From NCBI GenBank assembly GCA_001931875.2, contig MSJH02000792.1, positions 678,217 through 742,216 of the forward strand: 64,000 bases of DNA. The letters run 5' to 3'. The position numbers and the translations under genes were made by a program. Below, piece after piece: positions 1-10,941 of this stretch. This DNA comes from Byssochlamys sp. IMV 00236. Lineage: Eukaryota > Ascomycota > Eurotiomycetes > Eurotiales > Thermoascaceae. The notes beneath the pieces were generated by a model. It was not told the origin of the DNA and made no database searches. It worked only from the letters and a program-made list of their open reading frames with translations. The first letter of the stretch is position 1. Each line of letters opens with the position of its first letter.

Positions 1-521
1 CTGTAATAATACTAGATCTAACTTATGTTTTATGACTTATCCGGCAGAGTTTTGATGCCAAACGGTGGATCATCCAGGGTGTCAGCTCAGCTCAGGGCTA
101 TGCAACTAATAATAACTACTAACTAAATGGCTGGCCCGATGCATATTAATTATTTATCTATTGAAACTGGCTTTTGAAACTCTCGGCCAGCCCCCCGGGA
201 GGCAGACCACCGGGCCCGGCATACTCCGATCATCGCTACTTGTTCGCTGATCGGATGCTATGCCAATCAGTCCCTGATGCGCCCCCCGAGAGTAGAAAAA
301 CTTTGCCTCTGCTCCCTTTTCTCTGCTCTTCTCTTTTTTTGCTGCTTAATGATGTCGTGATCTTTAATATCCCAGAAATAATATCCCCCCAAGGCAAAAG
401 TAGCCGACTTGACTGTCTGTCCTGTTGGTTGGAGCTCGTGTGGGCTTGCTTGAGCTTAGCTGAGCTACTACTACTACTTCCATACTCATATATATATATA
501 TATACTTTATAATCGCCAAAC
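1..521. other. 5' flank of the 2EXR-type gene
   Basis: No gene is seen here. The sequence is AT-rich at first and then CT-rich (about 300-350), ending in a short TA dinucleotide run at about 488-505. That run lies only some 16 bases before the ATG at 522, so this is probably promoter and leader of the following plus-strand gene. Confidence 0.5.
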
Positions 522-1256
522 ATGATGAACCCTCTACCCATCCCAGAGCCTGGAGCTCGGGCTGCACCCTTGAAGAAAGCGAATCTTCTACGACTACCCG
601 CGGAGCTGCGTCTGAAGATCTACGAATATGCCCTGGCGGTCCCGAACGAGTATATGGACCAACCCTTGATTGTGGTCAATGATCGCGGCAATACCTTCAC
701 GTCGCGCGGCCGATATCGAGCGCTCAGCATGTGCCCCAGCTGGGTTGGAGAGGATGGTACTGCGCGCAAGCTGCTATCCGTCAACCGACAGATCCACGAC
801 GAAGCGGAGGACCTCCTCTACTCGCGATACACCTTTTTCTTCCTCAATTCCTTCAACCTCGAGCGCGCCGGCGAGTTCCTGGACACGCTGAGCGCAACCG
901 CGCGCAGTCGCATCCGCAGCGTCGGCTTCGAGATCTTCTTCTTCGTCCACACCCAGACCGGCGTACCTAAACGGACACTGAGACTATACGAGCAAGTCGG
1001 GCGCGAGATGATGAAGCGACTTCCGTCGTGGAAGAGTGTGGTCTTCTACCTGGATCCGCGGTTCTACTTCCCATCGGCCACGGTGGGTGGACGCGAACTC
1101 TCTGCGCGTGGTGTCCTCTACCTGGCAACCATCTTTGGAGCGATGGGCAAGGAAGTCCAGTTTCATCCTGTGCAGGCCATGCATCGACATGTCCTCGAGG
1201 AAGCAGAGAGGATTGTGCGCAGAGGTAGTCGTTCACAGGACCGCCCATCTCTGTAA
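522..1256 (+). CDS. 2EXR / F-box-like domain protein
   Basis: A single uninterrupted frame of 244 residues starts with tandem ATGs at 522 and 525. Residues about 20-40 carry the pattern LLRLPAELRLKIYEYAL, the signature of the fungal 2EXR/F-box-like helix. Around residues 85-100 lies LLSVNRQIHDEAEDLLY, the second typical element of these proteins, where a Cys or Val-Asn-Arg-Gln-Ile-His motif precedes a helical stretch. The family is greatly expanded in filamentous ascomycetes and its members have no agreed biochemical role; F-box kinship would suggest a substrate adaptor, but that is inference. There is no signal peptide or membrane segment. It has no obvious functional link with its neighbour. 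Confidence 0.8.
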   Translation: MMNPLPIPEPGARAAPLKKANLLRLPAELRLKIYEYALAVPNEYMDQPLIVVNDRGNTFTSRGRYRALSMCPSWVGEDGTARKLLSVNRQIHDEAEDLLYSRYTFFFLNSFNLERAGEFLDTLSATARSRIRSVGFEIFFFVHTQTGVPKRTLRLYEQVGREMMKRLPSWKSVVFYLDPRFYFPSATVGGRELSARGVLYLATIFGAMGKEVQFHPVQAMHRHVLEEAERIVRRGSRSQDRPSL

Positions 1257-2655
1257 GGACCGCTTTCGCAGATCCTCATGTTATTTACGACTACCACACA
1301 TCCTCTCGGGTTCATCGCCAACCTCCCCACTCCTCCTCCCATCTCTTGAAAGACTGCTGCGCATTGCCAGAAACGACCTGTGCGGGGATAATAATTACCT
1401 GCTATATCCTATACTATACTACACCGACCGATAGCTAGGGAAAGCTATCGGGATGCATGATGACGTTGCGTTGGTTTCGGGTTGCATTCGGATTTTTGCG
1501 CGTTTACAAGGGTCCATTTATTCCACTCTGTCGGGCGATTTTATTTTTTCTTCTGGAACGGATACTATATTATATCATTCTATTCTGTATTAGACGGATA
1601 GGGCGTTGTTTGTTTGTTTGGATGATGACTTGACGGAACCTAGAGATGTATGTAGTTAACTAATGTACTGTACGATAATCAATAATGACTCAATATATAT
1701 CCAAACCGATCTGTGTCTTCTGTTGCAAGTATAGATAGATGTAGCTTTGGCTAATGTCTGTCGCGCAGGAATCAACGGCAGAGAAGAGCAAAAAGTTGTG
1801 CTGATCGAGCATCACAACCTTGTTCATCGACGTCATCGGACTGAAGTCTCTCGTGTGATCGTCCAAAAGGAGTTGTTCGTCGCATCTTGTACTTAAATAT
1901 CTATGGTATAATATGATATAACTACCTGCCAGTATTACCCTTCCCTTTGTTCACTTGTTTCCTATTTTCCTGGACTGGCTCCAGATTTTTGCATTCACTG
2001 AGCCGCTCATTCTCTACCTCGGCGGTTTGTGCCTGGGGAAAAACAACTCCAAACCAGCGATCTTCGGCCGTCAGCATCATTGGCCGTTAATTAAGTTAGT
2101 TAACATCGCCTTCACTCACTTCCCCGCACGGGGGGCGCCCGCTATCCGTCAACGGGGGCTCCATCAGCCTGGGTTTGTCTATTTGAAAAAGGCCCTTGTC
2201 CCCTGTTTGTTCCTCCGCTTACATTTGCAATAGCTATAGCCTTACAGAGAGAGAAACACCAGAAAAAAATCGACATGCGATAGCCCTGATTACAGCTGTG
2301 CATCTTGCCTGCGATCGCTGAGTTGCTCGCCACTAGCAATCTAGTCGCCTCGTGCATGCGGACAGTGTGCTGGAAACGCCCCAAGCGAGACCCCATCGAC
2401 CCTACTACGTGGTTCTTGTCCCCGCTGTGCTGTTGTAGGCCCAGCAGATCCCATCAGCTTGTCCTTTTTTGCTCTGCGCCAATATCAAACACTATCCTCG
2501 TTGGGGGCTGGTTGAAAAAGGACCAGAGGTGCTCTGCTCCATCCCCATAAGACTTCGCGCACACCGCCCGATGCCAGCGATTTATCGTCCTAGCATTCCG
2601 GACTGCAGTGCAGCAGCAGCAGCAGCGGCTCTATAGTGTGGACTCGCAGCTAAAA
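1257..2655. other. intergenic, CT-rich leader
   Basis: About 1.4 kb without a supported gene. It holds the 3' flank of the 2EXR-type gene (AT-rich, 1400-1700) and the upstream region of the coiled-coil gene. A CAG repeat (GCAGCAGCAGCAGCAGCGG, about 2609-2628) sits just before the chosen ATG; it would encode a poly-Gln only if a GTG at 2608 were used as a start, which is unlikely in a fungus. Confidence 0.5.
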
Positions 2656-3903
2656 ATGAAGACCGCAATGACAACCAAGAAGCTGAATGGGCACGGAAGC
2701 CTCTACAAGGAGGTCCGGTTTTCACCGTCCACGACTCCGATCCCGATTCGTCGTACTCGGTCCGTACCTGCTGGCAGTCAGAGTGGCAGAGCCCCCGATG
2801 TGGACTTATACAGTCAGTTCCAAATATATGTCGACCAAGCGAGGGCGCTGCTCGATAAACAGAGAGCCAGCTTTGATCGCGAGAGGGAGACGTTCGAGGA
2901 GGAGAGGAGATTATGGGATCGAGAGAGAGAATTGTTAAAGGCGCGAATCGCAGAGCTGGAATCTGCCATACAAGGTCGAACGGACAGATTCAATAATGTC
3001 TCCGCCACCGCGTCTTTCACGTCCAGCGTCAAATGGAAGCAGGTCTCGTTTGCTTCTCAAGCACCCCATGTGGAACTGTCCAGAGATTACCACGTATGGG
3101 AAGGCTCCATTCCGTCGCCGAAGCCGACGAGAGTCTTCGCAGAGGAAAGCAAGAAACCAGACCAGCTAGGACCAATCGAGGGGAACGGGATCGGAGCTGC
3201 ACCGTCTCTGGATGCTGCCTTATCTCCTTTGTCTCGAGCTGCTGATGCATCTGCAGGGCCCAGTGTGTCGGTACCGATCGAGAAGCTCGACAGTACGCTG
3301 GATGGTATCACTCTCAAATCTACCGGTCTCCCACCAAATGTCGTTGCAAAAGTCATGACACCACCATCTGCGTCACCCTCAGGAGGGTCGGGCTCTGATG
3401 ACGCCGGTGCAGACACTCAACGCGCGAGTCCGGAGCGAAGGAAAAGCCTCATTCTCAACCTATCTGAATTAGGACCTCCGGATGTGAATCTGAAGCGAGA
3501 CGCCGGCCATACACCGATGGTCGTTCTCAAGACAGATCCAGACCCTGCCGATGAAGCGACCGATGAGACGACTTATGAGATAACTGATGAAAATCCCCTC
3601 GAACCAGTGACGACGCTACAACCAGCAGAGTGCTCCGATTCCTACTTCCCGGACGTCAAAGACGTCACGGATGACCCGGCCCTGAAGGGCCCACTCTCCT
3701 TGCAAAACAATGAAAGTAAGGATAATAGTTTCCTCGAAGAACTCGACCAGAAACTTTTAAATGAGGCAAGGAAACTGTTCTCTAACCGTCCAAGCATCTC
3801 AGAAGACGACGCAGAGTCCTCCTCGCATGGCCAAGGCGAACCCGAGCCAGAACTGAAGTTGAGGAGCACTACCAACTTTGGCACGGCGTTTGGAGCTTTC
3901 TAA
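2656..3903 (+). CDS. orphan coiled-coil protein
   Basis: An intronless frame of 415 residues from the first ATG at 2656; the same frame extends upstream only from a GTG. Residues about 50-105 form a strongly charged helix rich in Arg, Glu and Leu (for example RERETFEEERRLWDRERELL) ending in a leucine-zipper-like AELESAI, so a coiled coil is very likely. The rest is low-complexity, Ser/Pro/Asp-rich and probably disordered, with a KSLILNLSELGPP segment near the middle and an acidic C-terminal third. I recognise no catalytic domain, signal peptide or membrane segment. It may be a scaffold protein, but the function is unknown. A second coiled-coil orphan lies at 9433-10941. Confidence 0.75.
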   Translation: MKTAMTTKKLNGHGSLYKEVRFSPSTTPIPIRRTRSVPAGSQSGRAPDVDLYSQFQIYVDQARALLDKQRASFDRERETFEEERRLWDRERELLKARIAELESAIQGRTDRFNNVSATASFTSSVKWKQVSFASQAPHVELSRDYHVWEGSIPSPKPTRVFAEESKKPDQLGPIEGNGIGAAPSLDAALSPLSRAADASAGPSVSVPIEKLDSTLDGITLKSTGLPPNVVAKVMTPPSASPSGGSGSDDAGADTQRASPERRKSLILNLSELGPPDVNLKRDAGHTPMVVLKTDPDPADEATDETTYEITDENPLEPVTTLQPAECSDSYFPDVKDVTDDPALKGPLSLQNNESKDNSFLEELDQKLLNEARKLFSNRPSISEDDAESSSHGQGEPEPELKLRSTTNFGTAFGAF

Positions 3904-5102
3904 ATGAATTGTAGAAGAAGAAAGATTCTGAATTGGTTTCTGAACCTTTTTTTCTTTTTATGTCATTTTCATCACATTTATCTATCTATCTATCTACTGG
4001 CACATAAAACAACCTTCTTGGACCACAACCTTTTTCTTTCTTTCTTTTCACTGGCTATTGGGCTGATTTCCATTTACAACATGCGATGTTTCTTAAAAGA
4101 TTTTGACAGATGGATGGATATTATTCTTCTGATGATCTTAGCATGATACCTGTTTTATTTATGTATGTACCACGGCGGTAGTTGCAATACAACATTTCAT
4201 CATTAATGTTAAAACATTCGGGGGGGATTCTTACAGAAAAGAGAGTATCGCACTGCTAATTAATGGTAGTCAAGTGAAGTATTAGATGGAATCTAAACTC
4301 GAAGTTTTAGCCAGCCAAAAAGAAGAAAGAGAACTGCGATCTCAAACAATGCAGTCTTAGTTTATCGTAACTTATAACTAGATAGTTGAGCCTGTCGATT
4401 TGGGGAACGCAACCCGTTTCTGCTCTTGGGCTCCCTCCCTCCCGTTGTGGATGGAGAAAATAAGAGTATCGCTGCTCTCTGGTAGTATTGTTGATGATGA
4501 TGACGATAATATTATGATGGACGCTCACATTAAGGCCGAAATCATGTCATAGTCATTGTCTATTCGTTATCTGCTTAAATCTGACTCCTCTCTCCCTTGC
4601 CTGGTCTCGAAAAGGTCGTCGTTCTTTTCAATCCATGTAACTATACTCTTCTGGGTGAAATTCAATTCAAATCTTCTTTCTTTGTGTATTTTTTTTCCCG
4701 GTGCGATGCTTTAGTCTCCTAAGGGGGAAAGAAAAAAGAATATTACAAATTCACTATGTTTCGGCTATCTCTCGCATCTCTGGAAATAAGAGTACACTCG
4801 CCGCGCGCCTTGAAACGCCTATCATCTCGATCGTTATGTACTAGATTATGACGGCTCTGGGTAAAAGTCAAAAGAAGAAACGACGCAACTGTTAAAGCGA
4901 AGAAACCTCGAGAACTCTTAACGAATGTGTGTATCATGATCCCAAATCAGACAAATCCATGTTGGGGGTCCTTCTACTTGCTTGCTTCTCCGCGTAGTCA
5001 TGTAAAACTGCAGATAGCGTGCTGGTGGCCCTGCATGAAATGCTCAGATTGCCGCCTCGAAACATGTTAAAATGGGTATTGTCAATCCCGAAGATTCCTC
5101 CA
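3904..5102. other. convergent intergenic region
   Basis: About 1.2 kb between the 3' ends of the coiled-coil gene (+) and atg3 (-). It is AT-rich with pyrimidine runs (3950-4060), as expected for two 3' untranslated regions. No reading frame with coding character was found. Confidence 0.5.
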
Positions 5103-6286
5103 TCATACGCCCATCGTAAAGTCATGCTCGATGCCGGGCGTCACGCTGGCGATAAACTTAAGGAAGACAACAAGGTACTGGTCGACTCGGATGGCATTCT
5201 GCTGATCGTCGTCCTCGTGACCTTCGAGCACTTCCCACTCGTCACCACCGTTCCCGCCAGCAGCGGCGACACCAGCAGCATGGCCGTCATTGGAAAGAGA
5301 GAGGCCCTTTGTGTCGTCCACTAGGCCCTCCAAGCCGCTATCTGCCTTGAGCTTTGACGCTTCTCCAGCAGACTGGGCCTCCTTGAGTTTCTGGCGGCGG
5401 ATCCGGAGGGCGGCATCGGCACGATCGAGGAGAGTCTTCATGACGGAGGCGTGCTTGCAAGGGTGGACACTGGCCATCTTGACGCTACCTTCGAACCAGG
5501 GGAAGTCTTCGAGGGTGACGGTCTTGTCTTTGTAGTCACCGACAATGTCTTCCATCATCAAATGTGGAGGAAGAGGCTCGGAGGGCGAGAGGTAGCCCGA
5601 TAGATAGAGTCGAGGAGTGCGATAGAAGTTGGAGTATGTGATGTAGAGAGTGTATGTTCGAAGAGGCCTGCATATTGGAGGTCGTTAGTAAAAACGGCCA
5701 TATCAATCAGATAAAAAAAATGGATCTTGATGATAGGAATAGAGAGCTGCAGATATACTTACGCAGTCGTGCTCGACTTGGCCGGCTCTCTGATAATAGC
5801 TTCCTCATCGTCATCCTCATCCTCCATATCCGGAATCTCCTCCTCTTCCTCCTCGCGCTCGCCCATATTTCCAGCCTCATCCACCGTTCGGACATCTCTC
5901 ATCTTAGCTTCCTGACTATCGGCAAGCTCCCTTCCTCCGCCAGTTCTCAACCAACCGTCCTCGTCGCCGCCGGCTCCATCGCCCAACATATCCTTGATGA
6001 TAACATCATCCTGACCGGCATCTCCCGCAAAGTTATCGTTCAATCGGCGATGACACGGCACACCGCGGGTAACAAGGAACTGCTTTCCAGGAGGCAGATA
6101 AGAGACGCGTTTGGCGGGAGTGGAGGCATCGGCCCAGGACCAGGACGGGAACTTGTAGACCAGGTAATCACCGGCCAGAACGAACTCCTCTGGTGTAATC
6201 TGGCCAGTAGAGCGAAATGTGGATGTCCGTGAGACAGGTGCGAGGCGATCTCGCCAGGTGGACAGCGTAGAGTGGAGGATGTTCAT
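5103..6286 (-). CDS. atg3: autophagy-related E2-like conjugating enzyme Atg3
   Basis: Two exons, complement(5103..5667, 5763..6286), give 362 residues; the 95-nt intron has GTAAGT and CAG borders and joins codon 175. Atg3 is the E2-like enzyme that takes Atg8 from the E1 Atg7 and passes it to phosphatidylethanolamine on the forming autophagosome. The N-terminus ([14 protein letters not shown], then [17 protein letters not shown]) is the conserved membrane-sensing helix and start of the E2 fold. Residues about 80-170 are the variable acidic insertion that binds Atg7/Atg8. The catalytic cysteine is in SVHPCKH (Cys about 245), preceded by [21 protein letters not shown]. The protein ends in the family's GIEHDFTMG. 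Length fits fungal Atg3. Start at 6286 agrees with the family N-terminus. Confidence 0.97.
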
Positions 6287-7120
6287 ATCGACGTTGCTGC
6301 TCCCTGTTCTCCTTCGTCGATGCGGGGTACAGACGTTATGGGAACAGTCGATGGAAAGGTGTTCTTGTGCAAAATAGCAGAGAGGATACCAGGGATACCT
6401 GTCACTCGAGTTGTATGCGGACGACTGCGACCTCCCAGTAAGCAGGCAGTATAAAGTAACCGGAGAGTTGTGGCGGTTGCTCGATCACATTGGAGGACCT
6501 TCTGCCTGCACTTCGCGGGGATGACGGGGGGTTTCTTGGCGTCACCTGCCCGCGGTGGCTGACTGAGGCTGTCACGCTCAACAGAATAACAATAATAGTA
6601 ATGATAATTAGCCCAGTTATGGGATCCTTGGATTCGATTCAGTTACCAAAGGGACAGTTTTTGATAGGCAGAGATATCCTGATTCAATAGACGGCTTACT
6701 ACTATATTACATATCTGGCTCTAAAAGTCGCCACCATCCGGTCTGCACATCTGTATGGTGAGTCAAGGCCGGTGTCTCTTATAAACTACAGCAGACCAGG
6801 AGTGTTATAAGCGCTATGGCATTCCCCTGTCTGTACGTGACCATGCATGTCAGGATTATGATCACAGCAATGAAACTGGACAAGTAGACTTCAATCCCAG
6901 TGCATGGTCGACGTGCCCGTAGTCAACATATAAGTTGCAGCTGCTGGACTGTTCTCTTGTCCTGCGCTTGTTGCACCATACGCACACACAACAGTCCAAT
7001 ACCCTCTGTCAAGATTTCCGTCTGCTCGAAAGGCCTCGAGCAGCAGATTCATGGTCTGGCCCGTGCAGAGAAGATGCGTTACGGAGACGCACTGCGGTCC
7101 GCAAGTATGACGTCCGATGC
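6287..7120. other. intergenic, atg3 upstream region
   Basis: About 830 bases between the atg3 start and the 3' end of the cyclin gene, both on the minus strand. It should hold the atg3 promoter and the cyclin 3' untranslated region. No coding frame was supported and no clear regulatory motif stood out. Confidence 0.45.
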
Positions 7121-8061
7121 TCATTCACCCTCCTCCAGCATCTTTCTCCGTTCCGTCTCTGCTTCCACTTCATCGATCACCAGCGGGATAGCTTGTGTCT
7201 TCCACTTCTCCCTTTCTGCCTTGGCGAAGTTCTCCATGCTACCCATACCCACCACCAGGAACCCGAGCTCTTCTCGATCAACATCAAAGACCTCCCACCA
7301 TTCCCCATCGACTAACTTCACGCCCGTCTCCCGCGCCGCTAGGTATATAGCTGCAACCGCTAAGGCATTCGGCTGGTGAGTTACATAGAGGAGCTGCGGC
7401 GACAGGAGAGCCGCATTAAGGTGCTCGAACACGCGCTTGGCCACGGCGGAAGACGATGTCCCCAGTGTCTGCAGGTACGTCAGGGCGATAGTGTGAGGCA
7501 GCGCGACGTGCGTGTTGAAGCCTAGTGTTCGAAGAATAGTCGACTCGATTCGCATCAAAACCAACCGCTCAGTCTGGTAGGTCCCTTCGGACAGGTAGTA
7601 TGTATCCGGAGCAGGCTTCTCGGCCACACCTTTCGGGTTGACGAACCATAGCGGAGACGCGTCTGGGGATAGGAGGAAGGTGTAGACGTTTAGAATGGAA
7701 CGCGGAGACGTTGGCTGAAACGAGAGCTTTGCGCACAAGTAGAGAGAAGCCGCGGAGACATCCTGGCGAAAGTAGTGTCAGTCGATTTCATTCACGTATT
7801 CTCTGTAGCTTCACCACGCACCTTGGCAGCGTAAATCCGAAGACTGCCGCCCTCAGGTCCGATCCAAAACCGCGTAAATGTGACTATCGCCTGTGCGATG
7901 ATGTCCTGCGACAGTCGCAACAGAATCCCGGCAGCTTGTGTCAGCAGCGCACCAGCATAACGGATGGAGGCCTCCAGATCCGACGGGATGCCATCCAGTG
8001 AGGATGACGAGGTTGACAACTGAGCTGGAGTTGCTAAAGCATTGGACAAATGGTCCACCAT
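7121..8061 (-). CDS. cyclin-L-like cyclin
   Basis: Two exons, complement(7121..7762, 7822..8061), give 293 residues, with a 59-nt intron (GTGCGT...CAG) in phase 0. The frame reads DGIPSDLEASIRYAGALL, then AAGILLRLSQDIIAQAIVTFTRFW, which matches the first cyclin fold of the cyclin L/K/T group. After the splice it continues DVSAASLYLCAKL with the typical second-helix pattern, and LMRIESTILRTLGFNTHVALPH leads into the second fold. Metazoan cyclin L partners CDK11 in transcription and splicing; the Arg/Ser-rich tail seen there is absent, the protein ending in an acidic helix. The start is uncertain: a TTCCTTCAG just upstream at about 8110 could be an acceptor for a further 5' exon whose reading continues into this frame. 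Confidence 0.82.
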
Positions 8062-9432
8062 GCTGGGCCGACTGGGTCGCTGAGCGAAGCTGTCGCTATC
8101 CGTGTGCTGAAGGAATAATTAATATGGTACAGTAAGTCACAGCCAGTGGAGCTGTCGGCAGAAGAAGCTCGCGGAGGTGTGGAACAACCCCAGGAATCCC
8201 ATCCACGGTTCCATCACCAATGGAACAGGATGAATGTAACTAGATCCCATGTAGTCCTTCATTGTTTGAGGGTAAGAAGTCATTAATACCCAGGGATGCT
8301 CAGCGGCGCTCGTCTACGGCTGCTAGATCAGATTGCAGTGCAACAGACTTCGGACAATGTTCCGTGGAAAGCCATCTACGCCCTCGTGGGCATTCTCGAC
8401 AATCCTCTCTCTCTCTCTCCATAGGAGGGCGTAATCCAGTTCTACTACCACAAATGCGGCAGTCTTTCAGTGGCAAGAGAAATTCAAAAAGCAATTTCCC
8501 ATCCAGATGACGCAGAGAACGTCGAGTCGCGTATTTTGAGCCGATTGATCTCTGCCTATCATGGTGGATTATTAACATTCATTCAGCTTCGAGCATGACT
8601 GACAAGATCAAAATAGAAATGGATTCCATTTAATTGTTTCCTCCCTGCATGTTGAATGGCTCGCCCTTGAAACCGCCACATTGCTGTTCGCGGCTATCCA
8701 GCATTATTGGTCTCCAGCTGGGCTCGATCGCCGCGCGTGCGTGAGCGGTGGGGGATTGTTCAGCCACCGCCATTTTGGAAGCAATCCCCAACCTCGCGAT
8801 ATTAACTATTATTACACAGCCAAATAATACTAATAAAGGGTGCAGCCTCTAGACTACAGGGATTTGGAAATGTTCCGACCCTCGCATATTCTTACAGCAC
8901 CTTCTGCATCAATAATAATACATATTACTGCATCTACTGCTGATTTACCGCTACATCTCTCTCATTATTGATCGTTAACTAACTAACTACTAACTACCGC
9001 CTTGTCTCCAACTCCATCCGTCTTCGTTCCAGTCTTATCACGCGGCACGTGCACTCATCCGGCCTGCGACCGCGCCGTTTCACCCCTAAACGGACTGGAG
9101 ACAGACAGCGTCTGCTATCGACATCTCTCCCGCCTGCCGTTATCCCCATCCCTATCCCCCCCTGATCGCCTCACGGGAAGAGGGCGGACGAGTAATTCAC
9201 CATTTGCTTGGTCCCTCGCAGTTATCGCCGTTAGGCAGCTCGTTAAAGAAGCTGTCTGGAGCACGCTGATTAGCTGCTCATCTGTGTTGGATCGGCATTC
9301 TTGGGCTTGAGCTACGTGGAAAACACAGGGCCGGGAACCCCCCGCCTGGGACGCCAAACGCGAACGGACAAACGACCATCCCTTATCCTCATTCCGTGCG
9401 AAGCTTGGCTTAGTCTGTTAGTTTCTCCATCA
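8062..9432. other. divergent intergenic region
   Basis: About 1.4 kb between the divergent cyclin (-) and coiled-coil (+) genes. It probably contains both promoters. A perfect palindromic E-box GCACGTGC lies at 9045-9052. An open frame continues into the coiled-coil gene from a TTG at 9301, but there is no ATG before 9433. Confidence 0.45.
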
Positions 9433-10941
9433 ATGCTCGAAAACGTCCAACCTCCTCCAGCCCAGATCCGTCACACTTCCAGTTCCTTCTTGACCGGATC
9501 CACGATTCGAGCGGTGCATGGAGACACTTCCTACCAGACCTACGATGACTTTCGGGACTCAGTACTGGCCCCTCCAGCTGCATTGACAACTCAGAATCCC
9601 AAATCAATACCGTCCGGAGCGCTAGCAGAGCAGCCCGCTCCCTACCTATCTCATCATCGACGTGCGAACACGGAGGTGCTCACTCGACAGTCTGTCCTGC
9701 TCGCTAATCAGAGCGTCGGTCAATCGAATTCATTCCAGGACCCCGGGCACAAAGACAACACATACTGCGAGAACTCGACCAAGAGGAAGCTCGAACTCGG
9801 TGGGAGAATCTTAGTGGACTGGTTTCAGGGGAACTCCGACTCTGTCAACCTGGGAGTCTATATGTCCCCGCCAAAGCAGACATCTACGAACATGTCGTCC
9901 GATTTAGCCCAAGAGAAGGGCCATCTCCGCCAGCTGAGTGAATCAGCCCTCCCGATGAATCGTCTACACAGAATAAGTGCTCCTTCGCCCTTGAAGCAAG
10001 TCGCTTCGCCTGGTCGCTTTTCATTCTTCGGGTCGAAGAAGCAGGGAGACAAGACGCTAGTACTACCAGAACCGGCCGATGATGAATTCCTGAATCTGGA
10101 CATCAACGCCGCGCTCTTCCCTCCGCGTCTAAGCAATGGAGATCCTCAGGAGGCTCTCGAATGCCTCAAGGCAAACGCAGAAGATGTTCTCCGTCGACTG
10201 CAGGCAACCTACAAGGAACGCACGTTTGCATTGCACCAGGTCCTGGCCCAGAAGATGGAGCAGGAGGAAGAGCTAGAAGAGGCCCGCACGCGGGTGCAAC
10301 ATACCAAGATTCAGCTAGACGATATGGCGGAGAGGGTCCTAGAGAAAGATAAGGCCCTGAAGACGGTGACCGAAGAGCTTGAACAGGAACGGGAAGCCCG
10401 GCAGAGGGAGGACGAGGCCCGCAGACGTTCGGTCTCCTTGAAGCCTTCAGATAACGAAGACGGCCTCAGCGATCTAGGTGCGGACTTGAGGACACCCAGA
10501 CGACAGTCGAAACGGGCCTCCGCCGCAACGTTTGCTACCAGCGACTCGGGATTCGAATCGGGCGACGAGAGCACCGCAGAAAGCATCTTCTCCCGAGAGA
10601 ACGAGTGCCTAAACTCCCCCGTGTCCACTTTCGCCTGCTCGTCTCCCAGCGCCTCTCAGATCACGCTGCCCATGTCTCTGACAGCCGCTGTCCAACCTCC
10701 TCCCAAGGAGGCCAAACCTCTCCCGGCTCCTCCGCGCACTTCAGCCTATGACCGGGTTATCACAGGCCTCGCGGGAGCGTTCACCGGAGGTAACTCGAAG
10801 TGCACCAACTGCCACGGCATCCCCTCGTCGGAAGCGTGGAGTGTCGTCGGTATTCTCAAAGAAGAAAACAAGGGATTGAAAGGGCGTATCGGTGAACTCG
10901 AGACTGTCATCGATGATTGCCTTAACCTTGTTGGCCCCTGA
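9433..10941 (+). CDS. coiled-coil protein with C-terminal CxxC
   Basis: An intronless frame of 502 residues starting at the first in-frame ATG. The first 230 residues are Ser/Pro-rich and probably disordered, with an FSFFGSKKQGDKTLVLPEPADDEFLNL-type conserved-looking patch near residue 195. A long charged helix follows at about residues 242-336 (LQATYKERTFALHQVLAQKM, then QLDDMAERVLEKDKAL), clearly coiled-coil. After a Ser-rich linker the C-terminus has CTNCHG (residue about 457) and a second short heptad region ending GELETVIDDCLNLVG. It resembles conserved hypothetical proteins of Aspergillus, but I cannot name a function. A cytoskeletal or septal scaffold is possible. Confidence 0.8.
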   Translation: MLENVQPPPAQIRHTSSSFLTGSTIRAVHGDTSYQTYDDFRDSVLAPPAALTTQNPKSIPSGALAEQPAPYLSHHRRANTEVLTRQSVLLANQSVGQSNSFQDPGHKDNTYCENSTKRKLELGGRILVDWFQGNSDSVNLGVYMSPPKQTSTNMSSDLAQEKGHLRQLSESALPMNRLHRISAPSPLKQVASPGRFSFFGSKKQGDKTLVLPEPADDEFLNLDINAALFPPRLSNGDPQEALECLKANAEDVLRRLQATYKERTFALHQVLAQKMEQEEELEEARTRVQHTKIQLDDMAERVLEKDKALKTVTEELEQEREARQREDEARRRSVSLKPSDNEDGLSDLGADLRTPRRQSKRASAATFATSDSGFESGDESTAESIFSRENECLNSPVSTFACSSPSASQITLPMSLTAAVQPPPKEAKPLPAPPRTSAYDRVITGLAGAFTGGNSKCTNCHGIPSSEAWSVVGILKEENKGLKGRIGELETVIDDCLNLVGP

